Notes: generated by a model from the sequence alone, not told the origin. 23,846 nt of DNA from Natrinema soli (GCF_028618695.1 NZ_JAQIVI010000466.1:1-23846), one strand, 5' to 3'. Shown: positions 1 to 5,875, counted from the stretch's first letter. Numbers and translations: made by a program.

Positions 1-365
1 GTACATAACCCCTTCGGACTCCGAATCGTCCGCGACGACACGGCGTATCCAAACGCCCCGTCGCCATCTTCTTCGTATATATTCACAATCGCCGATCACT
101 ACTTAAGGCCTACGAACCACAGGTCCGAAGGTAGTCAGTGGCACACACTGATAGAGCAGTAATACCATCCTAACCGTAACAATTGGATGACAATAGCGGG
201 CAAATTACGATCAGCTATATAAGCACCACACATCTGTCAGTAGGGTTACTCCCGAGCAAAGCATTATCCTTGCAGACGGCTCGCTGATAGATCCTCTCAC
301 TGTCTGAGTGATCAATATACCTCCCGCACGCGCGCCCGTTGCCAGAGCATCAAAGAGTAACGTGA
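1..365. other. Non-coding, relatively AT-rich left edge
   Basis: No reading frame here has the GC-rich third positions typical of the real genes in this window. The stretch is richer in A and T than the rest and contains an isolated TATA-like element at 216-222. I see no RNA gene or convincing repeat. It adjoins gene remnants, so it is probably decayed accessory DNA. Confidence 0.4.
216..222 (+). promoter_or_regulatory. Orphan TATA-like element
   Basis: TATATAA within an AT-rich surround resembles an archaeal TATA box. Transcription would start near 245, but no credible gene follows until the broken helix-turn-helix fragment at 366. It may be a leftover promoter of that gene. This rests on the motif alone. 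Confidence 0.25.
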
Positions 366-616
366 CGTGTCTTCTCGAGAGGCATATTCGTACCGCTGAA
401 GGGAATCGAGAGTCTCGAGGACGCGATCGCCGACGAGGACGAGAAACGCGTCGACATGTGGACCATCAAGGAATGCCGGGAAAACGGCCTCTCAATCCGG
501 TAAACCGCCGAATCCGTCCCGTTCGTCGCCTCGACCGTCTCGACGTATGAATCGAGTATCAGGACGGCGACGAGAAACGAGAGTGGGGTGAACACTTCGA
601 GACGGTGATCGCATGA
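366..616 (+). pseudogene. Broken HTH-type regulator/DNA-binding gene remnant
   Basis: A coding-like frame running from 366 encodes an acidic, charged stretch followed by a helix-turn-helix-like segment (about 480-545: GLSIR, stop, TAESV, STVSTYES). It is interrupted by TAA at 501-503, where CAA (Gln) would restore the expected RQTA-type helix. A single-base loss near 552 then moves the frame, and the new frame encodes EYQDGDEKREWGEH and ends at TGA 614-616. Both lesions can be repaired by one-base changes, which is why I read this as one gene killed by point mutation. The similarity to small haloarchaeal HTH proteins is from memory of the pattern, so the function is tentative. No start codon remains, because a stop lies directly upstream in frame. 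Confidence 0.5.
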
Positions 617-681
617 CTGAGCGGCGGTGTTCACGTTCACGATCCCCCTATAGTACACTGAAGCCCACCAACAGCCTACCG

Positions 682-712
682 CGCTCGCTCCCGATCGGGA
701 GCGACGCGAGCG
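682..712. repeat. Palindrome/imperfect hairpin upstream of nuclease gene
   Basis: GCTCCCGATCGGGAGC at 687-702 is a perfect 16-bp palindrome. It is flanked by outer arms CGCTC (682-686) and GAGCG (708-712), with 5 extra bases on the right side. It lies between the broken HTH gene and the TATA box of the nuclease gene, so it could be a terminator-like hairpin or a protein-binding site. A related sequence, TCCCGAGCGGGAGCGACG, occurs near 2602-2620, so it may be a small dispersed motif. Confidence 0.45.
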
Positions 713-743
713 ATGGGCGCGCAGTTCGTGGCCGGCGGCGGAG

Positions 744-752
744 TATATATAT
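744..752 (+). promoter_or_regulatory. TATA box of the nuclease gene
   Basis: An alternating TATATATAT run sits about 20-24 nt before the GTG at 768. This is the spacing expected for a leaderless haloarchaeal transcript starting at or next to the start codon, and it supports choosing GTG 768. Confidence 0.5.
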
Positions 753-767
753 CGGCGCGCCACGCGC

Positions 768-1160
768 GTGGCCCGCGTGAACCGTTCGAAGCGGATGAAC
801 TACTTCGGGACCGCCGTCGAGAAGCAAAGGGACGAGAAGCGCCGCTTCGATCTCGAGTGGGCCAGCTGGCACGATACGAGGTTCGGCAACGGAACGCCCG
901 TCGAGAGCAAGTCGACGATGCCCGAGCACGCCGATGAGCAGCCCGGGAACTGGAAGATGTGCCGTGAGTATCACGAGAAGCGCAGGCGTCACGACGGCTG
1001 GTACTGTTTCATCGTCTATCGAGTGCATGGACGCTCCGGCTGCACAATCCTACGTGATCAAATGGTCCGCTCGAGCGACGAACCACTGCTCCGGTGGCAC
1101 AGTGGCGGTGATCACCGCGGGGCCGAGCAAGCGAAAGGGTCGATTGACACTATCTTCTGA
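768..1160 (+). CDS. Putative PD-(D/E)XK-type endonuclease, provirus-associated family
   Basis: The 130-residue protein opens with a basic segment (NRSKRMNYFG). It then shows the arrangement expected of the PD-(D/E)XK nuclease fold: an acidic residue in the first helix (E18), an acidic residue before the core strand (D36), and E46-S-K48 in the strand GTPVESKST. Later conserved-looking blocks are HADEQPGNWK (54-63), RRHDGWYCFIVYR (73-85) and GGDHRGAEQAK (113-123). I recall similar proteins in haloarchaeal proviruses and islands, which fits the surrounding integrase remnant. Substrate and role (Holliday junction cleavage, restriction or repair) cannot be told from sequence. It starts at GTG 768, placed by the TATA box just upstream. 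Unlike its neighbours the frame is intact, so it may still be functional. Confidence 0.65.
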   Translation: MARVNRSKRMNYFGTAVEKQRDEKRRFDLEWASWHDTRFGNGTPVESKSTMPEHADEQPGNWKMCREYHEKRRRHDGWYCFIVYRVHGRSGCTILRDQMVRSSDEPLLRWHSGGDHRGAEQAKGSIDTIF

Positions 1161-1272
1161 ATAAGCGATTCTACTCCGCCTTAATCACCTATTTCCCTCG
1201 AATCGGTGTATGTCATGAAAACTGATCATTAGATGTCGTCTGACACACGTCATTAGAGGAACGTCTGGTTTT

Positions 1273-1566
1273 ATGTGGCAGTTCCTGACATCGGAGAACG
1301 TGCAACCGACTCAATCACTCAGTCTGAAGATTGTAGAAAAAATTGCCGAACGGGAAGAGATCGAACCGGAAGAGCTCCACCCGCCGATCCACGTCGCGAT
1401 TAACACGGACGCACTCGACTCACTCTACCAAGCGAGTGATTCCGAGAAGAATCCGTCTAAAGTCGAATTCGTCTACAGAGGCTACACGGTGACTATCGAT
1501 AGTACAGGCGATGTGAATATCGAGAAACGCGTAGCGGCCTTCGATCCCGATAAAACGACAGTGTGA
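1273..1566 (+). CDS. Small HalOD1 domain protein
   Basis: The 97-residue protein matches the halobacterial output domain HalOD1. Residues 15-26 (SLSLKIVEKIAE) form the first helix. EEIEPEELHPPIHVAINTDA is followed by LDSLYQ, and the final strand pair is VEFVYRGYTVTIDSTGDVNIE. HalOD1 domains occur alone or at the C terminus of haloarchaeal response regulators; their molecular role is not established. Here the domain stands alone, as in many haloarchaeal single-domain copies. The ATG at 1273 follows a T-rich stretch. The gene is isolated between the nuclease gene and pseudogene fragments, and its third positions are less GC-rich than core genes here, which fits accessory DNA. Confidence 0.8.
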   Translation: MWQFLTSENVQPTQSLSLKIVEKIAEREEIEPEELHPPIHVAINTDALDSLYQASDSEKNPSKVEFVYRGYTVTIDSTGDVNIEKRVAAFDPDKTTV

Positions 1567-1600
1567 CCCACTCTGAGCCCCAGGGCTAAAATTCGATCTC

Positions 1601-1839
1601 TTAGTAGTCGGTCCCAACGACTGTCTCAGTAGTGACTTCGAAAGCCACAGTTCGAGTCGAAAGTGTCTCGGCGATCTTCTGGTGCTGTCGAGGACGGCCA
1701 TCGTCTGCGCATCGTGCCAAGTGGCGGTGTGATCGGTCACGAACTCGAGCGCGTCGACGGGCTGGACGATTTCGGCCTCGAGCGCTCGCGGCTGGCCATC
1801 GAACTCTCGAGTTCTGACGTTCGAGAAACTCAGTCGCAC
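1601..1839 (-). pseudogene. C-terminal remnant of an unidentified haloarchaeal gene, one frameshift
   Basis: On the reverse strand, from about 1839 down to 1690, one frame is clearly coding (GC-rich third positions; segments EFDGQPRALEAEIVQPVDAL and EFVTDHTATWHDAQTMAVLD). At about 1686-1691 the sense passes to another frame encoding QHQKIAETLSTRTVAFEV and TTETVVGTDY, ending at TAA 1601-1603. Restoring one base at the junction joins the two as LD-QHQKIAET. The frame is blocked upstream by a stop within 20 nt of 1839, so the 5' part is gone. I do not recognise the family. It abuts the integrase remnant, which is on the other strand, across a short inverted repeat. Confidence 0.45.
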
Positions 1840-1841
1840 GT

Positions 1842-1863
1842 AGGTGACACAATCCGATCACCT
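1842..1863. repeat. Short inverted repeat at the junction of two gene remnants
   Basis: AGGTGA (1842-1847) and TCACCT (1858-1863) are exact inverted copies separated by 10 nt. They sit exactly where the reverse-strand remnant stops making sense and the forward integrase fragment begins. This may mark a rearrangement breakpoint, but six-base arms can arise by chance. Confidence 0.3.
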
Positions 1864-2551
1864 AATCTCAATCCGGGCGACGACGTCCGCGAAGTGATGC
1901 TCGACCAGGAACAGGCCGAGGTGGTCTTGGACTACCTCGAGCGGTACGAGTACGCGTCGCTCCCGCACGTCACGCTCGCGCTGCTCTGGCACACGATGAT
2001 GCGGCTGGGTGCGGCGCAGTCGCTCGACCTCGGGGACTACTCTCCGGAGGCTCAGTGCCTGACCGTCGAGCATCGACCCGAAACCGGGACGCCGATCAAG
2101 AAGGGGTCTCAGGGCGAGCGACTGGTTGCGCTGTCGGGGGAGCTGTGCATGCTGCTCGGCGACTGGTACGCGATCAGCGGCCGGACGTGACCGACGCACA
2201 CGGTCGCGAGCCGCTCGTCGCGAGCGAGGAGACCGCGCCTGCAAGACGACTATTCGACGGTACTGCTACCAGTACACTCGACCGTGCGTCATCGGACAGG
2301 AGTGCCCGCACGACCGCGATCCGGAGACGTGTGAAGCGACCAACGACGGCGAGTTCTCCAAGTGTCCGTCGAACGCTAACCCGCACGCGATTCGGCGGGG
2401 GAGTATCACGAACCACCTGAACAGTGACGTTCCGGAGACCGCCGTCGGGGATCGGGCGAACGTGAGCCAGCGAGTGCTCGAGATGCACTACGACCAGCGA
2501 ACCGAGAAGGAAAAGATGGAGCAGCGGAGGGTGTATCTGGACAACATCTAA
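1852..2551 (+). pseudogene. Tyrosine recombinase (phage-type integrase) remnant with two frameshifts
   Basis: This is the catalytic half of a haloarchaeal tyrosine site-specific recombinase. The first frame carries the region around the first catalytic arginine (ALLWHTMMRLGAAQSLDL) and RPETGTPIKKGSQGERLVAL, and stops at TGA 2188-2190. The middle frame supplies RPDVTDAHGREPLVASEE. A third frame from about 2240 gives CKTTIRRYCYQYTRPC, then SPHAIRRGSIT-type HxxR (PHAIRRGSIT) and the Tyr nucleophile context EMHYDQRTEKEKMEQRR, ending at TAA 2549-2551. Two frameshifts (about 2172-2190 and about 2230-2245) and the absence of the N-terminal core-binding domain make it non-functional. All catalytic motifs are still readable, so the decay is recent or the copy was truncated by recombination. 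It is the clearest sign that this stretch was once a mobile element. Confidence 0.85.
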
Positions 2552-2651
2552 CGACCGTGTTCTCAACACGGGAACACGAATCGATCCCCATTCACATCCC
2601 GTCCCGAGCGGGAGCGACGAAACTGATTCTGGACCAACGCGTCGATCGACC

Positions 2652-2999
2652 TCAGGTCTCGAGACCGGCGATAATCAGCGCGTGGTCGCTACAATCGACC
2701 GACTCGTAATAGCACCGACTCGGACGGAGCGACAACGAAGCGAAGACGTGGTCGAACCGTTTCGATTTCCAACTCGTATCCTTCACGCCGATCTCTCCGT
2801 ACCCGTGGCCGTATCGAAACGCATCCACCATGTTCAGATGACCGAGTCCTTTCAGGACGTTGAACTCGGCACGCGCCCACCTGTCTCGAACGTCAGCGTC
2901 TTTGTCGTAACCGAACGGAATCGCTTGGCCGTCCGGAAGTTCGCGTCGAAGCGGATTGAAATCCTTCAGTCGATCGGTAGATATATTCAGTGTAACGCG
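2652..2999 (-). pseudogene. Tail of an endonuclease/exonuclease/phosphatase (EEP) family gene
   Basis: Reading the reverse strand from 2999, an open frame without a start codon encodes KDFNPLRRELPDG (the DFN motif of EEP enzymes), IPFGYDKDADVRDRWARAEF, HLNMVDAFRYGHGYG, KSKRFDHVFASLSL and CSDHALIIAGLET, ending at TGA 2652-2654. The order DFN ... RFDHVFAS ... SDHA.I is the C-terminal signature of Mg-dependent EEP hydrolases, where SDH supplies the catalytic histidine. The frame is closed upstream by TAA at 3000-3002, inside the palindrome of the next operon, so the N-terminal two thirds are missing. There also seems to be a deletion before RFDHVF compared with the family as I recall it. It is a dead fragment on the strand opposite its neighbours. 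Confidence 0.7.
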
Positions 3000-3016
3000 T
3001 TACAAGAGATGTAACG
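2980..3016 (+). promoter_or_regulatory. TATA box and palindromic operator of the MNT/HEPN operon
   Basis: GATATATT at 2980-2987 is a TATA box about 30 nt before the ATG at 3018. A perfect 14-bp palindrome, TGTAACGCGTTACA, occupies 2991-3004, and the half-site TGTAACG recurs at 3010-3016. A protein bound here would cover the space between the TATA box and the transcription start. The encoded antitoxin has a winged-helix domain, so self-repression is the natural inference. Confidence 0.65.
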
Positions 3017-3017
3017 T

Positions 3018-3674
3018 ATGGCTGTCGAAGTACGACTACCGCTCCCGGACGAGCAGGTCTTTCGGTACGCGGCGATGGACGAGGCTCTCGAGATACTCGT
3101 CCGCAACCCGACCGAGGAGTTCTCGAACCGCGATCTCCAGCGGCTGACCGGGTACGGCGGTCCCAGCGTCTCGAAGGCGCTCTCCCTCCTCGAGGCGATG
3201 GGACTCATCGTCAGACGCGACTCCGGGAATCGAACCCTCTACCGGATCGACGAGCGCCGACTTCGCGACGCCGACGACCCGCTTCTCGAAATCCCTCAGG
3301 CGGAGTTTCGTGAGCCGCTTGGACGACTCGTCGAACGAGTGGACGACGAAGTACCCTCAATCGCTGGAATCCTCTGCTTCGGCAGCGTGGCACGGGGCGA
3401 GGCGGACCGCGCGAGCGACGTCGACGTCTTCGTCCTCATCGACGAGGACGAAGACCCGGTTTCGGCGCGACGAACCGTCTCGGACGTCGTTCGCGATCTC
3501 GAGGAAGAGCCGATCGACGGCGATCGGTACGAGTTCGAGGTCTTCGTCGAATCACCCGAGAGCGCCCGCAAGCGCGGCGAGGATTTGCGCCCAATCCTGC
3601 AGGAGGGGATTCCCCTCGTCGAGAGCGAGACGTTCCGGCGGGTGAAGCGCGACGTCTTCGGGGTGGACGGATGA
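3018..3674 (+). CDS. Winged-helix/MNT-type nucleotidyltransferase antitoxin
   Basis: The 218-residue protein has two parts. Residues about 20-80 form a winged helix (EALEILVRNPTEEFSNRDL, PSVSKALSLLEAMGLIVRR). Residues about 113-180 form a minimal nucleotidyltransferase with the motif G122-S123-x10-D134-x-D136, matching the GSx10DxD signature of MntA-type antitoxins; E172 or E174 in YEFEVFV may be the third acidic ligand. In characterised MntA/HepT pairs the antitoxin adds AMP to a tyrosine of the HEPN RNase. The stop overlaps the start of the next gene by 4 nt (ATGA), as expected for a coupled toxin-antitoxin operon. The palindrome and repeated half-site upstream suggest that the fused winged helix binds its own promoter. 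The ATG at 3018 fits the TATA spacing. The gene sits next to mobile-element remnants. Confidence 0.85.
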   Translation: MAVEVRLPLPDEQVFRYAAMDEALEILVRNPTEEFSNRDLQRLTGYGGPSVSKALSLLEAMGLIVRRDSGNRTLYRIDERRLRDADDPLLEIPQAEFREPLGRLVERVDDEVPSIAGILCFGSVARGEADRASDVDVFVLIDEDEDPVSARRTVSDVVRDLEEEPIDGDRYEFEVFVESPESARKRGEDLRPILQEGIPLVESETFRRVKRDVFGVDG

Positions 3675-4153
3675 CATCGAAGGACCTCGAGGCGGCGCTC
3701 GGAGACGCCGAGGATGCGTTCCAGAGAAGACCCGAGAACCCGGAGATCGGGCTCGAGCACGTCTCCGATCCGGCCGTGCTCCAGTTGCGGAAGTCGTGTC
3801 GCCTCCTCGACGCCGCCGGTTTCCTCCTCGATCGGAACGGCCACTTCACTGTCATCATCGAGAGTTCTTTCGTCGCGATCGAACGCTCGATCCAGTTCTA
3901 CGTCGAGGAGAAGGGGTACGACGTCGCCGGGCAGCGCCACACCGAAGTCTACGAGCTGGGAGTGCGAGCAGGGCTCTTCTCGCGGGACGTCGCCGAACGG
4001 CTCGAGGAGCTCTGGATCGAGAACCGGTCGGAGTCGTACTACCGGACCAGCGTCGCCGGCGAGTACCGGGCGCAGACGATCTACGAGTTCGCGGCACAAC
4101 TTCACGACGAGATCGTCCAATTGACCCGAACCCGGGATTGCCTCTGCGAGTGA
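3671..4153 (+). CDS. HEPN-domain protein, putative toxin partner
   Basis: The 160-residue, mostly alpha-helical protein overlaps the nucleotidyltransferase gene by 4 nt and has the size and place of the HEPN partner in MNT/HEPN modules. Helical segments are LQLRKSCRLLDAAGFLLD (38-55), a central FTVIIESSFVAIERSIQFYV (59-78), and a C-terminal helix from about 130. HEPN RNases carry R-x4-6-H before the last helix. Here the equivalent segment is ENRSESYYRTSV (117-128): R119 is present, but the residue five positions on is Y124, not His. The protein may thus be inactive, use another chemistry, or belong to a haloarchaeal HEPN subfamily with a changed motif. As a cytosolic toxin it would be expected to act on RNA, but that is inference from the family. 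Confidence 0.75.
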   Translation: MTSKDLEAALGDAEDAFQRRPENPEIGLEHVSDPAVLQLRKSCRLLDAAGFLLDRNGHFTVIIESSFVAIERSIQFYVEEKGYDVAGQRHTEVYELGVRAGLFSRDVAERLEELWIENRSESYYRTSVAGEYRAQTIYEFAAQLHDEIVQLTRTRDCLCE

Positions 4154-4330
4154 CCGCAACCATCCCCCTAAGTACGATGAGGGGACCACGGTCCGGCATG
4201 CGTGTTGAGGACGGGGACGAGTTCGTTACCAGATTAAATTATGGTCTAATCGTCACCAGCATTCTGAAAATGAGAGATATAGGCGGTATATCTCCGGATT
4301 CCGTTGACTCAGAATCGTGCAGTTTCTAGA

Positions 4331-4405
4331 TGGGCCCTGACGGATTCGAACCATCGACCACTCGGTTATGAGCCGAGCGCTCTAACCAGACTGAGCTAAG
4401 GGCCC
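4331..4405 (-). tRNA. tRNA with CAT anticodon (tRNA-Met type; tRNA-Ile2 favoured)
   Basis: The reverse strand folds into a full cloverleaf. The acceptor stem is GGGCCCT/AGGGCCC, the D stem GCTC/GAGC, the anticodon stem CTCGG/CCGAG with loop CTCATAA, and the T stem GATGG/CCGTC with loop TTCGAAT. The discriminator is A, and CCA is not encoded. CAT can mean initiator Met, elongator Met or Ile2, whose C34 is converted to agmatidine in archaea. The body resembles isoleucine tRNAs and it lacks the intron often found in haloarchaeal elongator tRNA-Met, so I favour Ile2. Its 3' end faces the eroded island at 1-4153, making it a likely integration site. Confidence 0.9.
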
Positions 4406-4429
4406 TCCAATCGGGAAAAACCGTGCGCG

Positions 4430-4439
4430 GTAATTAACG
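4430..4439 (-). promoter_or_regulatory. TATA element of the CAT tRNA gene
   Basis: On the reverse strand CGTTAATTA lies 26-34 nt upstream of the mature 5' end of the tRNA at 4405, the usual archaeal TATA position. Confidence 0.4.
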
Positions 4440-4446
4440 TTTGCTG

Positions 4447-4470
4447 TCCGGTTGCTCGAGAGCAACCGGA
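4447..4470 (-). terminator. Stem-loop between microprotein gene and tRNA
   Basis: Ten perfectly paired bases (TCCGGTTGCT/AGCAACCGGA) enclose a CGAG loop. The element begins 9 nt downstream of the stop of the 42-residue gene and upstream of the tRNA promoter, so it probably ends or stabilises the short mRNA. There is no strong T-run after it, so termination is an inference. Confidence 0.5.
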
Positions 4471-4478
4471 CCCGGCGC

Positions 4479-4607
4479 CTACGCAGTCAGCGCCTCGAGT
4501 TCGTCATCACTCAGCTCGGCCTCGAGTGCCGCCTCGCTGTGGGAATCGAGGATTTCCTCGCGCTCCTCGGCGTCGAGGTCGGTCACGGATTCGAAGTGGT
4601 GACACAT
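4479..4607 (-). CDS. 42-residue acidic microprotein with N-terminal CHH
   Basis: ATG at 4607 to TAG at 4479-4481 encodes 42 residues beginning MCHHFESVTDLDAEE and ending SDDELEALTA. The N-terminal Cys-His-His could bind metal, and the rest is an acidic, probably helical, segment (about a third Glu/Asp). Codons are GC-rich in third position, and a TATA-like TTTATT on the reverse strand (4629-4640) lies about 28 nt upstream of the ATG, fitting a leaderless gene. A strong stem-loop follows the stop. Short proteins with this CHH start occur widely in haloarchaea as far as I recall; no function is known to me. Confidence 0.7.
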   Translation of the reverse strand: MCHHFESVTDLDAEEREEILDSHSEAALEAELSDDELEALTA

Positions 4608-4812
4608 AGCAGTCGAATACACGTGCTTGTGCTCAATAAAGGCTGTTACAGGGGATCTGACTGTTCATCTCGCTGTCTCAGGACGAACTCCCGCGGATGA
4701 TCGCATTTCCCGTCCGTAGTTACAGGCAGTCCGCATCTCGAGGAGAAAACCGCCGCTCGAGTACCGGAGCCCTGGTCGAGGGTCGCGGCCGGAGCTCGGA
4801 AACGCGGCTCGC

Positions 4813-5397
4813 CTACTCGTCCTGATACTCCGCGAGCGTCTGATCGGTCGCCTCGGTACGGTGACGCGTCGCCAGTCCCGCGAGATGGGGCGATTCGGGG
4901 ACGATCAGCTCCTCACAGGCGGTTTCGCAGGCGCTCCGGCTCCCGGGGAGGCAGAAGACGGGCGTGTCGACGGCGATTCCCGCTGTCGCGCGCGAGGCCA
5001 TCGCTCGCGTTCCGACTTCGTCCCACGAGAGCGAGCGAAACAGTTCGCCGAAGCCCGGCAACTCGCGCTCGAACAGTGATGCGGTTGCCTCCGGAGAGAC
5101 GTCGTCGACGGTGACACCGGTGCCGCCCGTGGTGCACACCACGTCGATGCCGCGGCGTGCAACGAGGCCCCGGACGGCGGTTCGGATCGCCGAGTAGTCG
5201 TCCCGGACCAGGAGCCGTTCTCGGACCTCGTGGCCACCGGCTTCGAAACAGTCCTGAATGGTGTCTCCGCCCGGATCGTCGGGATCCTCAGTGCCCGCGC
5301 GAGAACTCGAGACAGTGACGATCCCAACGAAGAGCGGGTCGATGATATCGTGTCCGTGGTGGTCGGTACTCCGTCGGTCGTCGCCGTCGCTGGTCAT
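4813..5397 (-). CDS. moaB: MoaB/Mog-family molybdenum cofactor biosynthesis protein
   Basis: The 194-residue protein belongs to the MoaB/MogA family, which binds molybdopterin and adenylates it before molybdenum insertion. The fold begins around residue 20 with PLFVGIVTVSSSRAG and continues through GGDTIQDCFEAGGHEV. It carries the substrate-loop motif TTGGTG (89-94) with VSPEAT (100-105), and the later CLPGSRSACETACEELI (149-165). An acidic N-terminal extension of about 20 residues precedes the domain. A reverse-strand TATA-like GATTATCG lies about 27 nt upstream of the ATG at 5397, suggesting a leaderless transcript. The formate-dehydrogenase-like enzyme at the right end of the window is a plausible user of the cofactor, but the two are not in one operon. 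Confidence 0.93.
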   Translation of the reverse strand: MTSDGDDRRSTDHHGHDIIDPLFVGIVTVSSSRAGTEDPDDPGGDTIQDCFEAGGHEVRERLLVRDDYSAIRTAVRGLVARRGIDVVCTTGGTGVTVDDVSPEATASLFERELPGFGELFRSLSWDEVGTRAMASRATAGIAVDTPVFCLPGSRSACETACEELIVPESPHLAGLATRHRTEATDQTLAEYQDE

Positions 5398-5674
5398 GTG
5401 TCTACGTCACTGGCGAAGGACGATAATCCCTCTCCCGAAAACCGGTGGTCGAACTCTCGAGTGCAATTCAATCTCGGCCGCAACCCAGCCAGTTACGGCA
5501 GCCGGCGGTCCTCGAGTTCCTCGTCGCACGCCGTTCGCTCGAGTCGAAGGGATTCGCCGCGGAGTTCGGTATAAAGCGCCCGAAACGAGAGATCTTCGGC
5601 AGAGCTCACCACGGAAGTGAGGATGGCTCTGAAGACGGCTCTCCGTGGAAATCAATCGAATCGAAATCGAGAAG
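5398..5674. other. Intergenic region between moaB and tRNA-Asn
   Basis: No frame here is convincing on either strand. The moaB promoter lies at the left end. A forward TATA-like GTATAAAG at about 5569-5576 has no recognisable gene after it, so an unannotated small RNA cannot be excluded. Confidence 0.4.
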
Positions 5675-5780
5675 CGCCGAAGCCAGGACTCGAACCTGGG
5701 ACAACCTCGTATCTGCGGCGGACAGGCAGTACCTGAGTCGCCGTAACAGCGAGGTGCTCTACCATCTGAGCTACTTCGGC
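5675..5780 (-). tRNA. tRNA-Asn(GTT) with a 33-nt intron
   Basis: The spliced 73-nt product is a standard cloverleaf: acceptor GCCGAAG/CTTCGGC, D stem GCTC/GAGC, anticodon stem CCTCG/CGAGG, loop CTGTTAA, T stem CCAGG/CCTGG with loop TTCGAGT, and discriminator G. The anticodon GTT gives asparagine. The loop is split after position 37 by an intron at 5711-5743. A TATA-like GTATTTGATA (5801-5810 on the forward strand) lies 21-30 nt upstream of the 5' end. The CCA end is not encoded, and the gene for the CCA-adding enzyme starts divergently 95 nt away. Confidence 0.95.
5711..5743 (-). other. Intron of tRNA-Asn with bulge-helix-bulge splice motif
   Basis: Around the splice sites the precursor forms an outer helix CCTCG/CGAGG, a central 4-bp helix CTGT/GCAG, and an inner helix GGCG/CGCC, separated by 3-nt bulges TAC (5' side) and ATA (3' side). 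Cutting after the second base of each bulge, as the archaeal splicing endonuclease EndA does, removes exactly 33 nt and leaves a perfect tRNA-Asn anticodon loop. Confidence 0.9.
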
Positions 5781-5875
5781 CCATTATCTGGTAGTCGGGT
5801 GTATTTGATAGGGCTTTCGTTTTCCCTGCTCCGGGTTCGATACTCTTTCACGCACCGCTCGAGTATGCGTTCCTA

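Noticed and set aside
308..550. Forward 80-codon frame at the left edge
   Set aside because: It is Arg-rich; a different frame through the same bases gives the coherent, though broken, HTH peptide.
5407..5784. Reverse-strand frame of 125 codons
   Set aside because: It is formed by the tRNA-Asn gene and its downstream spacer, and has no coding bias.
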